Of a DNA stretch of 64,000 bases, positions 34,027 through 42,359 are shown piece by piece; position 1 is the first letter of the stretch, and the number at the start of each line of letters is the position of its first letter. The position numbers and the translations under genes are program-made. The stretch covers positions 39,858 through 103,857 of the forward strand of contig JAEEQN010000004.1 in the NCBI GenBank assembly GCA_016285345.1, written 5' to 3'. The notes beneath the pieces are model-generated. The model was not told the DNA's origin, made no database searches, and saw only the letters and a program-made list of their open reading frames with translations. This stretch comes from Victivallales bacterium. Its GTDB lineage: Bacteria > Verrucomicrobiota > Lentisphaeria > Victivallales > UBA1829.

Positions 34027-35303
34027 ATCTGATTCTCTTTATTTTCTGCTCCATCCTGTACCTGTGGATCACCGCCGCGTTCGAGGCGTTCTCCTCGCTG
34101 ACCGGCGGCCGCATCCTGAAGGTGGCCGAACGCGACCGCAAGTTCGCGGAACAGCTGGAAGAATGGCACGACCGGGAGGAATCCCTGCGCGCGCTGCTGA
34201 AGCTGATCCTGTGCGTACTGGCGGCGTTCGCGGGCGTGCTTGCGATGGAGTGGACCGGCTCCATCGCGCCGGAGTTCGCGCATCATTGGGGCTGGCTGGT
34301 CATTATGGGCGCTGTCACGATCCTGACCGTGATCTCCGAACTCGCCGCCCGTCTCGTGATCCTGCGGATCGACCTTGCTATCCTGAAGTTCACGGTCCCG
34401 ATCGTTGCCAGTAAATTCTTCCATCCGCTCGCTACGCTGATCGAAAAGGTGACGACCGCGGGAGACGACTGGCGCCGGGCGGACGCCCCGGACGAACTGG
34501 CCTCCGCCGAAGACGAGATCATGAGCATGCTGGACGGTCCGGACGATGACGAGGACGACAGTCTGGAGGAAGAGGAAAAGCAGATGATCCGCGGTATTCT
34601 GGAACTCGGCGAGATGAAGGTGCGCGAAATCATGACGCCGCGCGTGGATCTGGAGGCAATCCCCGCTTCCGCGAGCGTCGCCGACGCGAAACGCCTCTTC
34701 GTCGAGTCCGGCCACAGCCGCATCCCCGTGTACGGCGCGAACCTGGACGACGTGAAGGGCATCCTGTACGCGAAGGACTTCATCGACGAGCACAGTCTGG
34801 AGGGCAAGACACTGACCGAGCTGGCGCGTCCGCCGATCTTCATCCCGGAGACCAAGGAAGTGTCCGACCTGCTCCGCCAGATCAAACGCACGAGCAACCA
34901 TTTCGCCGTCATCATCGACGAATACGGCGGGACCTCGGGCGTCGTCACGTTCGAGGACATCATCGAGGAGATCGTGGGCGAGATCCACGACGAATACGAT
35001 ACCGCCGAGGATTTCGAGGAGCCGCCCGAACATCTGCCGGACGGGTCCGTGATTCTGGACGCCCGCACGCCCGTGGACGACGTGAACACCGAGGCCGGGA
35101 TCATGATCGAGGATTCCGAGGAGGCCGACACCATCGGCGGCTACATCTGCGCCCGCCTGGGACGCATCCCGCGCACGAGGGAGGTCTACGAGGAGCCGGG
35201 CGTATTCCGCGCCACGATCCTTGCGGCGGATTCGCGCACGGTCCGCAAGCTGAAACTTGAACCGATTCAGGAGAAAGAGGGGAACCCCGATGATGCTGAA
35301 TAA
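34023..35303 (+). CDS. CNNM/CorC-like membrane protein with CBS pair
   Basis: A 426-residue protein of the HlyC/CorC (UPF0053) family. An N-terminal DUF21-like membrane region has three to four hydrophobic segments (LILFIFCSILYLWITAAF, LILCVLAAFAGVLAMEW, GWLVIMGAVTILTVISEL). Two CBS motifs follow (REIMTPRVDLEAIPASASVA; HFAVIIDEYGGTSGVVTFED), then a C-terminal transporter-associated domain (GSVILDARTPVDDVNTEAGI). Relatives are linked to Mg/Co efflux or Mg homeostasis. The membrane part is shorter than in CNNM proteins, so transport itself is not certain. Acidic linker: DDDEDDSLEEEEKQ. The gene continues the ybeY operon and overlaps the DUF502 gene by 14 bp. Confidence 0.88.
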   Translation: MNLILFIFCSILYLWITAAFEAFSSLTGGRILKVAERDRKFAEQLEEWHDREESLRALLKLILCVLAAFAGVLAMEWTGSIAPEFAHHWGWLVIMGAVTILTVISELAARLVILRIDLAILKFTVPIVASKFFHPLATLIEKVTTAGDDWRRADAPDELASAEDEIMSMLDGPDDDEDDSLEEEEKQMIRGILELGEMKVREIMTPRVDLEAIPASASVADAKRLFVESGHSRIPVYGANLDDVKGILYAKDFIDEHSLEGKTLTELARPPIFIPETKEVSDLLRQIKRTSNHFAVIIDEYGGTSGVVTFEDIIEEIVGEIHDEYDTAEDFEEPPEHLPDGSVILDARTPVDDVNTEAGIMIEDSEEADTIGGYICARLGRIPRTREVYEEPGVFRATILAADSRTVRKLKLEPIQEKEGNPDDAE

Positions 35304-35994
35304 GACCGAACCGAAAAAGAAACATTTCCAGTTCTTCCGCAACATGATCGTGACCGGTCTCCTCGTGGCGGTCCCGATCGTGCTGTCGCTCTGGGTGGCC
35401 TGGTATCTGTACTCCCGCCTCACGGGCTGGGGGCTTACGCTCGCCGATTCCCTGGGGCTGATGGCCGAGATTCCGCCCTTCTGGCGGACGCAGATCATCC
35501 GCATTCTGGCGCTGATCGTCGTGCTGGCCGTGCTGTTCTTCCTCGGCGTTCTCACGAAGATCACCCTCGGCCGCAAAGTGATCGAAAAGGCGCAGGCCCT
35601 GCTCCTGAAACTTCCGCTCGTCAACTTCATCTACTCGACCTGCAAGCAGATCGGCGACACGATCATGTCGTCGAAATCGGGCAGTATGTTCCGGCAGGTC
35701 GTCCTGTTCGAATACCCCCGCAAGGGCTGCTGGGCGATCGGGTTCATGACCAACGAAAACACGCCCGAGAACAGCGAGGCGGCGCGCCGTCTCGGCAAGG
35801 GCGACCTGATCAGCGTCTTCATGCCGACCACGCCGAACCCGACAAGCGGATTCCTGATGCTGATCCCGCGCGAGGAGTGCATCATGCTCGACATGAGCGT
35901 GTCCGACGCCATGCGCCTGATCGTGAGCTGCGGCGCGATCCTGCCCGGCTCCGAAAACGAGGAATCCGGGGAAAAGTCCGGCGATGTGGGGTGA
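35290..35994 (+). CDS. DUF502-family membrane protein
   Basis: A 234-residue protein of unknown function. The start at 35290 (MMLNKTEPKK) has GAGG 9 bp upstream inside the preceding gene; the ORF track start 33 bp earlier lacks support. Two TM helices (MIVTGLLVAVPIVLSLWVAW and IIRILALIVVLAVLFFLGVL) are followed by the DUF502 signature LPLVNFIYSTCKQIGDTI, FRQVVLFEYPRKGCWAIGF and VFMPTTPNPTSGFLMLIPRE. The family is widespread in bacteria and plant chloroplasts, with no confirmed biochemical role. It overlaps xseA by 11 bp. Confidence 0.88.
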   Translation: MMLNKTEPKKKHFQFFRNMIVTGLLVAVPIVLSLWVAWYLYSRLTGWGLTLADSLGLMAEIPPFWRTQIIRILALIVVLAVLFFLGVLTKITLGRKVIEKAQALLLKLPLVNFIYSTCKQIGDTIMSSKSGSMFRQVVLFEYPRKGCWAIGFMTNENTPENSEAARRLGKGDLISVFMPTTPNPTSGFLMLIPREECIMLDMSVSDAMRLIVSCGAILPGSENEESGEKSGDVG

Positions 35995-37288
35995 ACCGGA
36001 ACAATCGTCCGGCGCGTTCGCCGGGGAACGCCCCTGGACCGTCACCGAACTGAACGACGCGGTCCGCACGATCCTTGAAGGCTCGTTCCGTCCGTTCTGG
36101 CTGACCGGCGAGGTCGGCTCGTACAACCCGTACCGCTCGGGGCATGTTTATCTCACGTTGAAGGACGCGGCGTCGCAGGTGCGCGCGGTTTTTTTCAGCG
36201 GGTCGGAAGTGTGCCGCAAGCTCGGACTGAAGGTCGGCGACCAGGTCGAGGTGTTCGGCTCGCTGTCGCTCTACACGCAGCGCGGCGACTTCCAGTTCTA
36301 CATCAAAAAACTCCAGCTGTGCGGGGTAGGGGACCTGCACCGCCAGTTCGCGCTTCTGAAGGAAAAATTAGCGGAGGAAGGGCTTTTCGACCCCGAACAC
36401 AAGAAACCCGTCCCGTTCCTGCCGAAGCGCATCGGCGTCATCAGTTCGCCCATGGGCGCCGCCGTGAAGGACTTCATGAAGATCGCCCTCGCGCGATTCC
36501 CGAACCTCGAAATCCGCCTGTGTCCCGCCCCCGTGCAGGGCAAGGGCGCGGCGGAGAAACTTGCGCGCGCGGTCCGGTTCTTCAACCGGGCGGGCGGCGT
36601 GGACGTGATCGTGCTGACCCGCGGCGGCGGCTCGATGGAGGACCTGTGGCCGTTCAACGAAGAGGTGCTGGCGCGTGCGATCTACGCTTCGAAGATACCC
36701 GTGGTGAGCGCGGTCGGACATGAGATCGACTTCACCATTTCGGATTTCGTCGCCGACATGCGCGCGCCGACGCCGAGCGGGGCGGCGGAACAGCTGATCC
36801 CGGAGAAACGCGTGCTGCTCGACTCGCTGGACGACCTGAAAGTGAGGATGAACACGGCAGCCGCGTACGCCGTGGAACGGTCCGCCGGACGCCTCGCGCA
36901 CGTGATGGGCTCGAAGGTGTTCCGCGACTCCATGCGTCTGGCGCTGGAACGCATGCAGCGCGTGGACATGCTCATGCAGAGCGCGTCCGCTGCGCTTCTG
37001 CGCCGTGCCGACGCCGCCACGCATCGCCTGGAACGCGTCCGCGCCGAGTTCGATGCCTACGATCCGTTCAGGATTCTGAAGCGCGGCTACGTCTATCTGG
37101 CGGAACCCGGCACGGGGCGTCAGATCACGGGCGTCGGCGGGCTTCGGGCGGGACAGCACGTGCGCGCGATTCTGGCGGACGGCGCGGCGGATCTGGATGT
37201 CCGGAGCGTCCGCGAGGCCGAGGCCGCTCAGAACGGCCGCCGGGACCTGTTGCCGCTGATCACGGCGGAGCCGGAGGCAACCAATTAA
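35984..37288 (+). CDS. xseA: Exodeoxyribonuclease VII large subunit
   Basis: The 434-residue catalytic subunit of ExoVII, which degrades single-stranded DNA in both directions. An N-terminal OB fold (WTVTELNDAVRTILEGSF, VWLTGEVGSY-like FWLTGEVGSYNPYRSGHVYL) is followed by the catalytic domain: LPKRIGVISSPMGAAVKDFM, DVIVLTRGGGSMEDLWPFNE, PVVSAVGHEIDFTISDFVAD, RAPTPSGAAEQL. A helical region and a C-terminal segment with ILKRGYVYL complete it. The small subunit xseB is not adjacent, which is unusual; it should lie elsewhere. Last gene of the phoH-ybeY cluster. Confidence 0.95.
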   Translation: MWGEPEQSSGAFAGERPWTVTELNDAVRTILEGSFRPFWLTGEVGSYNPYRSGHVYLTLKDAASQVRAVFFSGSEVCRKLGLKVGDQVEVFGSLSLYTQRGDFQFYIKKLQLCGVGDLHRQFALLKEKLAEEGLFDPEHKKPVPFLPKRIGVISSPMGAAVKDFMKIALARFPNLEIRLCPAPVQGKGAAEKLARAVRFFNRAGGVDVIVLTRGGGSMEDLWPFNEEVLARAIYASKIPVVSAVGHEIDFTISDFVADMRAPTPSGAAEQLIPEKRVLLDSLDDLKVRMNTAAAYAVERSAGRLAHVMGSKVFRDSMRLALERMQRVDMLMQSASAALLRRADAATHRLERVRAEFDAYDPFRILKRGYVYLAEPGTGRQITGVGGLRAGQHVRAILADGAADLDVRSVREAEAAQNGRRDLLPLITAEPEATN

Positions 37289-37314
37289 ATGAACCAACGG
37301 GAAAGGAGCGTCCC

Positions 37315-38235
37315 ATGAACTTTTCTTTCAGAATGAAACCGGTTGTGCTGATGATTGCCGCGGCCGCGGCGTTGAGTTTTGTTGCCGCGCTGGATCTTTC
37401 CGGCGCGCAGGTGTCGAAGGCGGATGCCGGGGCGGAAAAGAACCTGATCCATGTGGCGACCTACAACGTGCGCGGACCGAGCGACCGTGCGCCGAACGCG
37501 TGGCGGGACCGTCTGCCGCGCATGGTGAAGACCATCCGCGACAACAGATTCGAGCTGATCGGCACGCAGGAAACGCTTTCCGGACCGATCAAGGACCTCG
37601 CCGCTTCGCTCGAGTTCAATTATTTCGGCATCGGGCGCGACAAGCACAAGGGTGACGAGCACAACGTCGTTTTCTACGATCCCGCGCGCTTCGACGTGAT
37701 CTCGCAGGAGACGTTCTGGCTCTCCGACAACCCCGGAACCCCCGGTTCCTCCAGCTGGGATTCCGGGTGTCCGCGCATCTGCACGTGGGGGCTTCTGCTG
37801 GACCGCCGGACCAATCAGCGCTTCGTCATCGCGAACACGCACCTCGACAACCGGAGCGCGGTGGCGCGGATTCAGGGGATCAACGTGCTCCTCACGCGCC
37901 TCGCGCCCATGATCGAGAAATACCCGTTCATCCTCACCGGCGACTTCAATTCCACCGCCGACGACATGCCCGTGCGGCGTGTGCTCGGCGTACTGCGGAA
38001 CGCCCGCGACGTGTCCGAGACCGACCACTATGGCGCGGGCGACGAGACGTTCCACGATTTTCACGAGAACCGCAGGGAGCGCACTCACCGGAAGCCGATC
38101 GACTTCATCTTCGTGAACAATCGCGTGCGCGTGCTTTCCCACGGCACGATCAACGATTTCCGCAACGGCCTCGCGTCGTCCGACCATTTCCCCGTTACCG
38201 CCGAGATCGTCCTCCTCGACGAACCGGAGAAGTAA
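37315..38235 (+). CDS. Exported endonuclease/exonuclease/phosphatase-family protein
   Basis: A 306-residue protein with an N-terminal hydrophobic export signal (VVLMIAAAAALSFVAALDLS) and an EEP fold: VATYNVRGPSD, FELIGTQETLSG (metal Glu), CTWGLLLDRRTNQRFVIANT, THLDNRS, ILTGDFNSTADD and the C-terminal SSDHFPVTAEI. All active-site positions of the DNase I-like superfamily are present. Secreted members act as nucleases, phosphodiesterases or sphingomyelinase-like phosphatases; the substrate cannot be chosen from sequence. AAGGAG lies 7 bp before the ATG. It follows xseA by 26 bp and may be the last gene of that transcript. A repeat-rich gap follows. Confidence 0.85.
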   Translation: MNFSFRMKPVVLMIAAAAALSFVAALDLSGAQVSKADAGAEKNLIHVATYNVRGPSDRAPNAWRDRLPRMVKTIRDNRFELIGTQETLSGPIKDLAASLEFNYFGIGRDKHKGDEHNVVFYDPARFDVISQETFWLSDNPGTPGSSSWDSGCPRICTWGLLLDRRTNQRFVIANTHLDNRSAVARIQGINVLLTRLAPMIEKYPFILTGDFNSTADDMPVRRVLGVLRNARDVSETDHYGAGDETFHDFHENRRERTHRKPIDFIFVNNRVRVLSHGTINDFRNGLASSDHFPVTAEIVLLDEPEK

Positions 38236-38325
38236 AGCGGCGTCTTGCTTTTGCCTGAGGGTGTGTCTCCTGATAGCTGCTCCGGACAAGGTATGTACCT
38301 TCGAATAGTCTTATACACCTAGATG

Positions 38326-38354
38326 ATATGTCTTATATGTCATATAGGACATAT
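38326..38354. other. AT-rich palindromic cluster
   Basis: ATATGTC occurs twice (38326 and 38335) and faces GACATAT at 38348-38354, so the 29-bp block can fold as alternative hairpins. It could bind a dimeric regulator or end a transcript; nothing decides between these. Confidence 0.4.
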
Positions 38355-38375
38355 TTCTTTCCTCAATTAACCTAA

Positions 38376-38705
38376 GCCGTTCGCGTCTCTGCGGTGAGGG
38401 AAATCTACCTTACTGAAAAAGAAGAGGGAGGAACCATTTACTCCCCCCCCAAAAAAGGTTTTTGCCGTTCGCATTTCTACGGTGAGGTAAATCAGCCCTG
38501 TTCGCCCCATTTTTAACCTCAGCCGTTTGCGCCTCCGCGGTGAGGTGAATCCACCTCGACAATCTAAAAAACTTAGCCGTTCGCGTCTCAGCAGTGAGGT
38601 GAATCCACCTCATTCTTCTAAAAACTCAGCCGTTCGCGTCTCAGCGGTCAGAGAAGAATCAGTACCGCAATCTAAACTCTTCTGCTATTCGCGTCTCGCG
38701 GTCAA
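38376..38705. repeat. Diverged direct-repeat field, six copies, period about 53-58 bp
   Basis: The core GCCGTTCGCGTCTCnGCGG(T)GAGG starts at 38376, 38464, 38522, 38576, 38629 and 38684. Copies 3 and 4 also share TGAATCCACCT downstream and an A-rich CTAAAAA stretch, so the whole 53-58 bp unit is repeated. Reverse-complemented, the core reads CGCAGAGACGCGAACGGC, similar to the GCAGAGACGC-type repeats dispersed in many bacterial genomes. Confidence 0.8.
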
Positions 38706-38767
38706 GTAATCCTGTTGCCGAGTGTGAGCGAGGCTACCACGGCGGCGAAGCCGCCCCCAGCAACGCG
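38684..38767. repeat. Left inverted repeat flanking the Sel1 gene
   Basis: Imperfect match to the reverse complement of 39488-39576. Shared blocks include TTCGCGTCTC, TCAAGTAATC and GCCCCCAGC followed by a CGG. It overlaps the sixth copy of the repeat field. Confidence 0.6.
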
Positions 38768-38826
38768 GGGACGCAACGCGTCCTTTCCCCCCTTTCCGAA
38801 ATGTGGAAAAAAAGCATAAAAAACGT

Positions 38827-38854
38827 TTGATTTTTCTCGGACTGAATGTACATT
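38827..38854 (+). promoter_or_regulatory. Predicted promoter of the Sel1-repeat gene
   Basis: TTGATT, 16 bp, TACATT with TTTCTCGG after the -35; 64 bp before the start codon and inside the inverted repeats. Confidence 0.5.
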
Positions 38855-38917
38855 GTGCTTTAGAAATAATAGTCCGTCTGTTTTGTATTCTTGACTATGA
38901 TAAACGGAGGAATCAAG

Positions 38918-39469
38918 ATGAGAGAACATGATTTTCGGGATTTGAAGGCAAAGGCCGTGGAACAGTTGTTTCAGGTCGGCAAATGCTATGAAACTGGCGA
39001 TGGCGTCGACAAGGATGAGGTGGAAGCCGTCAGGTGGTACCGTATGGCGGCGGAGCAGGGTTCCGCCGATGCGATGTTCGAACTCAGCAAGTGCTATACA
39101 TTCGGCATTGGTGTGAGGCGGAACCGCGCAACGGCGTTCAAATGGCTGAGCAAGGCCGCGGAACGCGGTCATTCGAAGGCGATGGTCCAGCTTGGCAAGA
39201 GGTGTACACACGAATACGAAGCAGATTATAATCCGCGCAAAGCCGTCAGATTGTTCCGCACGGCGGCGGAAAAAGGGGATGCGTGGGGCATGTTTCACCT
39301 CGGAGAGTGCTACGCGGACGGCATCGGTGTGAAGAAAGATTATGACGCGGCGTATTTATGGTTCTGCCGTGCCGCGCTTGCCGCCCCTGACGACGAAATG
39401 CTGTATCAATCCGTCCAAAACAAAATCTATGACCCGAACCTGAAAGAAATTCTGGGAAAGAAAAAATAG
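38918..39469 (+). CDS. Sel1-repeat protein
   Basis: A 183-residue protein; the ATG at 38918 has GGAGG 7 bp upstream, while the ORF track begins at a TTG 9 codons earlier. Four Sel1-like (TPR-related) repeats fill most of the chain: VGKCYETGDGVDKDEVEAVR, LSKCYTFGIGVRRNRATAFK, a degenerate third (CTHEYEADYNPRKAVRLF) and LGECYADGIGVKKDYDAAYL. No signal peptide is present, so it is probably a cytoplasmic protein-protein interaction scaffold. It is slightly richer in A and T than its neighbours and is bracketed by inverted repeats, suggesting acquisition or duplication as a cassette. The binding partner is unknown. Confidence 0.85.
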   Translation: MREHDFRDLKAKAVEQLFQVGKCYETGDGVDKDEVEAVRWYRMAAEQGSADAMFELSKCYTFGIGVRRNRATAFKWLSKAAERGHSKAMVQLGKRCTHEYEADYNPRKAVRLFRTAAEKGDAWGMFHLGECYADGIGVKKDYDAAYLWFCRAALAAPDDEMLYQSVQNKIYDPNLKEILGKKK

Positions 39470-39487
39470 GCTAAATCATTCTGTTTG

Positions 39488-39576
39488 CCGCTTCGCTGGG
39501 GGCGCACATCCGCGCGCCTCGGTGAACTCGTTTGCTCGAGTTCGACAGATTACTTGAACGCAGAGACGCGAACGGC
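39488..39576. repeat. Right inverted repeat flanking the Sel1 gene
   Basis: Inverse counterpart of 38684-38767: contains GATTACTTGAACGCAGAGAC and CCGCTTCGCTGGGGGC. The two repeats define a segment of about 893 bp with the Sel1 gene in the middle. Confidence 0.6.
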
Positions 39577-39662
39577 GAGAGGTTATTATTATCGCGAACG
39601 GCAAACGTTTTGATGGTTGCGGTGAAAGAGAGGTGGGGGGGCCATTAAAAATTTCTCGTGGG

Positions 39663-39767
39663 TCAGGATTTTTTCGGGCGCTTGATGCTGGAACGGGAGG
39701 GGGCTCGGTGCGGGAATCAGGATTTTTTCGGGCGCTTGATGCTGGAACGGGAGGGGGGCTCGGTGCG
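39663..39767. repeat. Tandem duplication of the hrpB 3' end (54-bp period)
   Basis: TCAGGATTTTTTCGGGCGCT and the following 30 bp occur at 39663 and again at 39717, differing by one G in a G-run. The right copy contains the hrpB stop codon (reverse TCA at 39717-39719); the left copy is an untranslated duplicate of the last codons. Confidence 0.9.
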
Positions 39768-42359
39768 CGGGTCCTCGGGCCAGTTGTGCTTGGGGTAACG
39801 GCCGCGCATGTCTTTCCGCACGAGGAAATACGAGCCGTCCCAGAATTCGTCCAGGTTGCGCGTGATCTGCACGGTGCGCATGGCGGGCGAAAGCAGGTCG
39901 AACACGAGCGGGACGCGTCCGCCGGCGATCTTCGGCGAATGCGCGAGTCCGAAGACCTCCTGAAGCTTCACTCGCACCATGGGGGCGGCGGGGTCGGAAT
40001 AGTCGATGGCGATGTGCGAGCCGCTCGGGACCTCGAAGCGTTCGGGCGCGAGCGAGTTCAGCGTGGACTGGGCTTTCGGCGGGAGCATGGCGGCGAAGAT
40101 CGAACGGTAATCCAGGTCCGCGAGCTTGTCAAGGCGGCTGACGCCGCCGAGGTGCGGCGCGAGCCAGTCTTCGAGCGTGTCCAGCAGGTGCTGTTCCGAG
40201 CAGTCGGGGAAGCCCTCGCAGCCGTGCACGTGCAGGAACTGGATGCGCCGGAGAAATTTGAGCTGAGCGTGGGTGATGCCGAGCGAGGCGAACCCGCGTT
40301 TGCGGACGGCGGCGATCAGAAGGACCGCGGTGTCGTCGCCGGGGCGCAGATTGGACAGCTTGCGTTCAATCGTGAGCGAACCGACCGCCTTCACGTTGAA
40401 CACGCGGACGCACAGCGCATCGTCGTCCCAGACCGTTTCGCGGCGCGTGCGGAAGAGGTCCGGCAGGGCGGCTTCGAGCTCGGCGATGTCGAGCGGGAGC
40501 GCGAGGCGGATCGTGGGCTGTCCGGAGAGTCCGCCGGAATCCGCCACGGCGAGGTATTCCGAATCGCGGAGCGGGTCGCGTGCGCCGAGCTTCGCGGTCA
40601 TGCCGTTGGAGAGCTGGTATTCGGGGCGGTCGCCGCCGGTGCGACGTCGCGCGATACGGTCGGGGTATGCCGCGGCAAGGACAAGTCCTTGACTGATATT
40701 GTGCCGGGCTTCGCTTCCGGCACGGGGAGGCGGGGCCTCCACTGCGGTTGTGCCGGGCTTCGCTCCGGCACGGGAGGACAAGTCCTCCACTGCGGCAGTG
40801 CCCGGCTTCGCTCGGGCACGGGAGGACAAGTCCTCCACTGCGGCGGTGCCGGGCTTCGCTCCGGCACGAGGAAGGGCGGCTTCGAGTTGGGAAACGGCCT
40901 GTCGGATACGGGAAAGCGTCTGACGGTCCGCAGGCAGGGCGGACGCCTTGTCGAGCACGGCGAGGCGTTCTGCGAGGTCGGCGGTCTGCGGATTGACGAG
41001 CGGATCGCGGTCGGACAGGATTGCGGCAATCTGAAGCGCCTCCCGGCGGAGTCCGTGCTCGTCGGCGAAGAGAATGGCGTTCGCGAGGCGCGGATGCACG
41101 GGCAGACGGTGCAGGAGCTTGCCGTGCGGCGTGATCTGCCCGGTCTTTGCCGAGATCGCGCCGAGTTCGGTCAGCAGGTCGAACGCGTAGTCGAGCTTGA
41201 CCTCGGGCGGCGTCGTCATCCAGGGCAGGGCGGCGGCCTTTTCGCGGACCACGCCCCAATGCGCCAGCTCCAGCGCGAGCTCGGTGAGGTCGGCATGTTC
41301 GATCTCCGGCGGGGCGAAATCCGGCATGGCGTTCTGTTCGTATTCGTGCCAGAGACGGATGCAGACGCCCGGCGCGGTGCGTCCGGCGCGCCCCCGGCGC
41401 TGTTCGGCGGACGCCTTCGATATCTTGACCGTGCGGAGCTGGTCCATGCCGGACGCGGGGGAGAAGAACGGCATGCGCGCGAGGCCGGAGTCGACGACGA
41501 TGCGGATGCCGGGGATGGTGATGCTGGTCTCGGCGACGGGCGTGGCGAGGATGATGCGGCGGCGGTCCGACGGCGCGAACACGCGGTCCTGTTCGGCGGC
41601 GGAGAGCGAGCCGTAGAGCGGGAGGACCTCGAAATCGTGGCGCATGGAGGCGAGTTCGGCGGCGGTGCGGCGGATTTCCGCCTCGCCGGGGAGAAAAACG
41701 AGCGCGTCGCCTTCGTGTTCGCGCATGGCGTCCAGCACGACCGAGGCGGCGTGCGGTTCGACGGGAGCACCGGGCTTCAGGGGCGCGTAGCTCACGCCGA
41801 CCTCGAAACAGCGTCCCGAGGCGTTGACGATCTCGGTATCGTTTCCGAGCAACCCGGCGGCGGAATCCGCATCGAGCGTGGCGGACATGAGCGCGATGCG
41901 GAGGTCGTCGCGGAGGACGGAGCGCGCGTCAAGCGTGAGTGCGAGCGCGAGATCGGCGTGAATGCTGCGTTCGTGGAATTCGTCGAAAATGACGGCGGAG
42001 ACGCCTTCCAGCGACGGGTCGCGCTGGAGCATGCGCGTGAGCAGCGCCTCGGTCACGACCTCGATGCGCGTGTCCGCCGAAACGAGCGTCTCGAAGCGCG
42101 TCCGGTAGCCCACGGTCTTCCCCGGCGGTTCGTTCAGGAGCGACGCCATGCGCCGTGCCGCGGCGCGCGCGGCGATGCGGCGGGGTTCCAGCATGACGAT
42201 CTTCCCCTCGGGCAGCACGCCCGGTTCGAGCAGGGCGAGCGGCACGACAGTGCTTTTGCCCGCGCCGGGTTCCGCCGTGATGACCAGCGGACGGCAGGCG
42301 CGCGCGGCGTCCGCGATCCGCGGCAGGACGGCGTCGACGGGGAGACCGGAGCGGATCAT
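39717..42359 (-). CDS. hrpB: HrpB-type ATP-dependent DEAH-box helicase with in-frame palindromic repeat insertion
   Basis: An 880-residue superfamily 2 helicase: AEPGAGKSTVVPLALL (motif I), DEFHERS (motif II), LMSATLDAD (III), ATPVAETSITIPGIRIVVDS (V) and EQRRGRAGRTAPGVCIRLW (VI). The HrpB C-terminal domain follows (AYPDRIARRR, KHNWPEDP near the end). Relatives are RNA/DNA helicases of unclear role in most bacteria. Between the helicase core and the C-terminal domain lie four tandem 16-residue units, RAGAKPGTAAVEDLSS and variants, encoded by the palindromic repeat array 40677-40868. The frame is kept because each unit is 48 bp. The gene overlaps the sirtuin gene by 4 bp. The last codons are duplicated downstream. 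Confidence 0.93.
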   Translation of the reverse strand: MIRSGLPVDAVLPRIADAARACRPLVITAEPGAGKSTVVPLALLEPGVLPEGKIVMLEPRRIAARAAARRMASLLNEPPGKTVGYRTRFETLVSADTRIEVVTEALLTRMLQRDPSLEGVSAVIFDEFHERSIHADLALALTLDARSVLRDDLRIALMSATLDADSAAGLLGNDTEIVNASGRCFEVGVSYAPLKPGAPVEPHAASVVLDAMREHEGDALVFLPGEAEIRRTAAELASMRHDFEVLPLYGSLSAAEQDRVFAPSDRRRIILATPVAETSITIPGIRIVVDSGLARMPFFSPASGMDQLRTVKISKASAEQRRGRAGRTAPGVCIRLWHEYEQNAMPDFAPPEIEHADLTELALELAHWGVVREKAAALPWMTTPPEVKLDYAFDLLTELGAISAKTGQITPHGKLLHRLPVHPRLANAILFADEHGLRREALQIAAILSDRDPLVNPQTADLAERLAVLDKASALPADRQTLSRIRQAVSQLEAALPRAGAKPGTAAVEDLSSRARAKPGTAAVEDLSSRAGAKPGTTAVEAPPPRAGSEARHNISQGLVLAAAYPDRIARRRTGGDRPEYQLSNGMTAKLGARDPLRDSEYLAVADSGGLSGQPTIRLALPLDIAELEAALPDLFRTRRETVWDDDALCVRVFNVKAVGSLTIERKLSNLRPGDDTAVLLIAAVRKRGFASLGITHAQLKFLRRIQFLHVHGCEGFPDCSEQHLLDTLEDWLAPHLGGVSRLDKLADLDYRSIFAAMLPPKAQSTLNSLAPERFEVPSGSHIAIDYSDPAAPMVRVKLQEVFGLAHSPKIAGGRVPLVFDLLSPAMRTVQITRNLDEFWDGSYFLVRKDMRGRYPKHNWPEDPRTEPPSRSSIKRPKKS
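40677..40868. repeat. Four tandem 48-bp palindromic repeat units inside hrpB (copies C1-C4)
   Basis: Units at 40677-40724, 40725-40772, 40773-40820 and 40821-40868, each with a GGAGGACAAGTCCTCC-type palindrome, a 9-bp spacer (ACTGCGGCA-like) and a GTGCCGG-N8-CCGGCAC palindrome. Unit 3 has paired changes in its second stem (GTGCCCG/CGGGCAC). Unit 1 is the most diverged (AAGGACAAGTCCTT, ATATT spacer). Confidence 0.95.

Larger units (their letters stand above)
38236..38917. other. 682-bp non-coding repeat-rich gap
   Basis: No credible gene. From left to right it holds an AT-rich palindromic cluster (38326-38354), six diverged copies of a repeat with 53-88 bp spacing (38376-38705), the left inverted repeat of the Sel1 cassette (38684-38767) and a promoter (38827-38854). 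Confidence 0.75.

Noticed and set aside
38376-38705. CRISPR array
   Set aside because: Repeats are diverged, intervening sequences resemble each other, and no cas genes are present.
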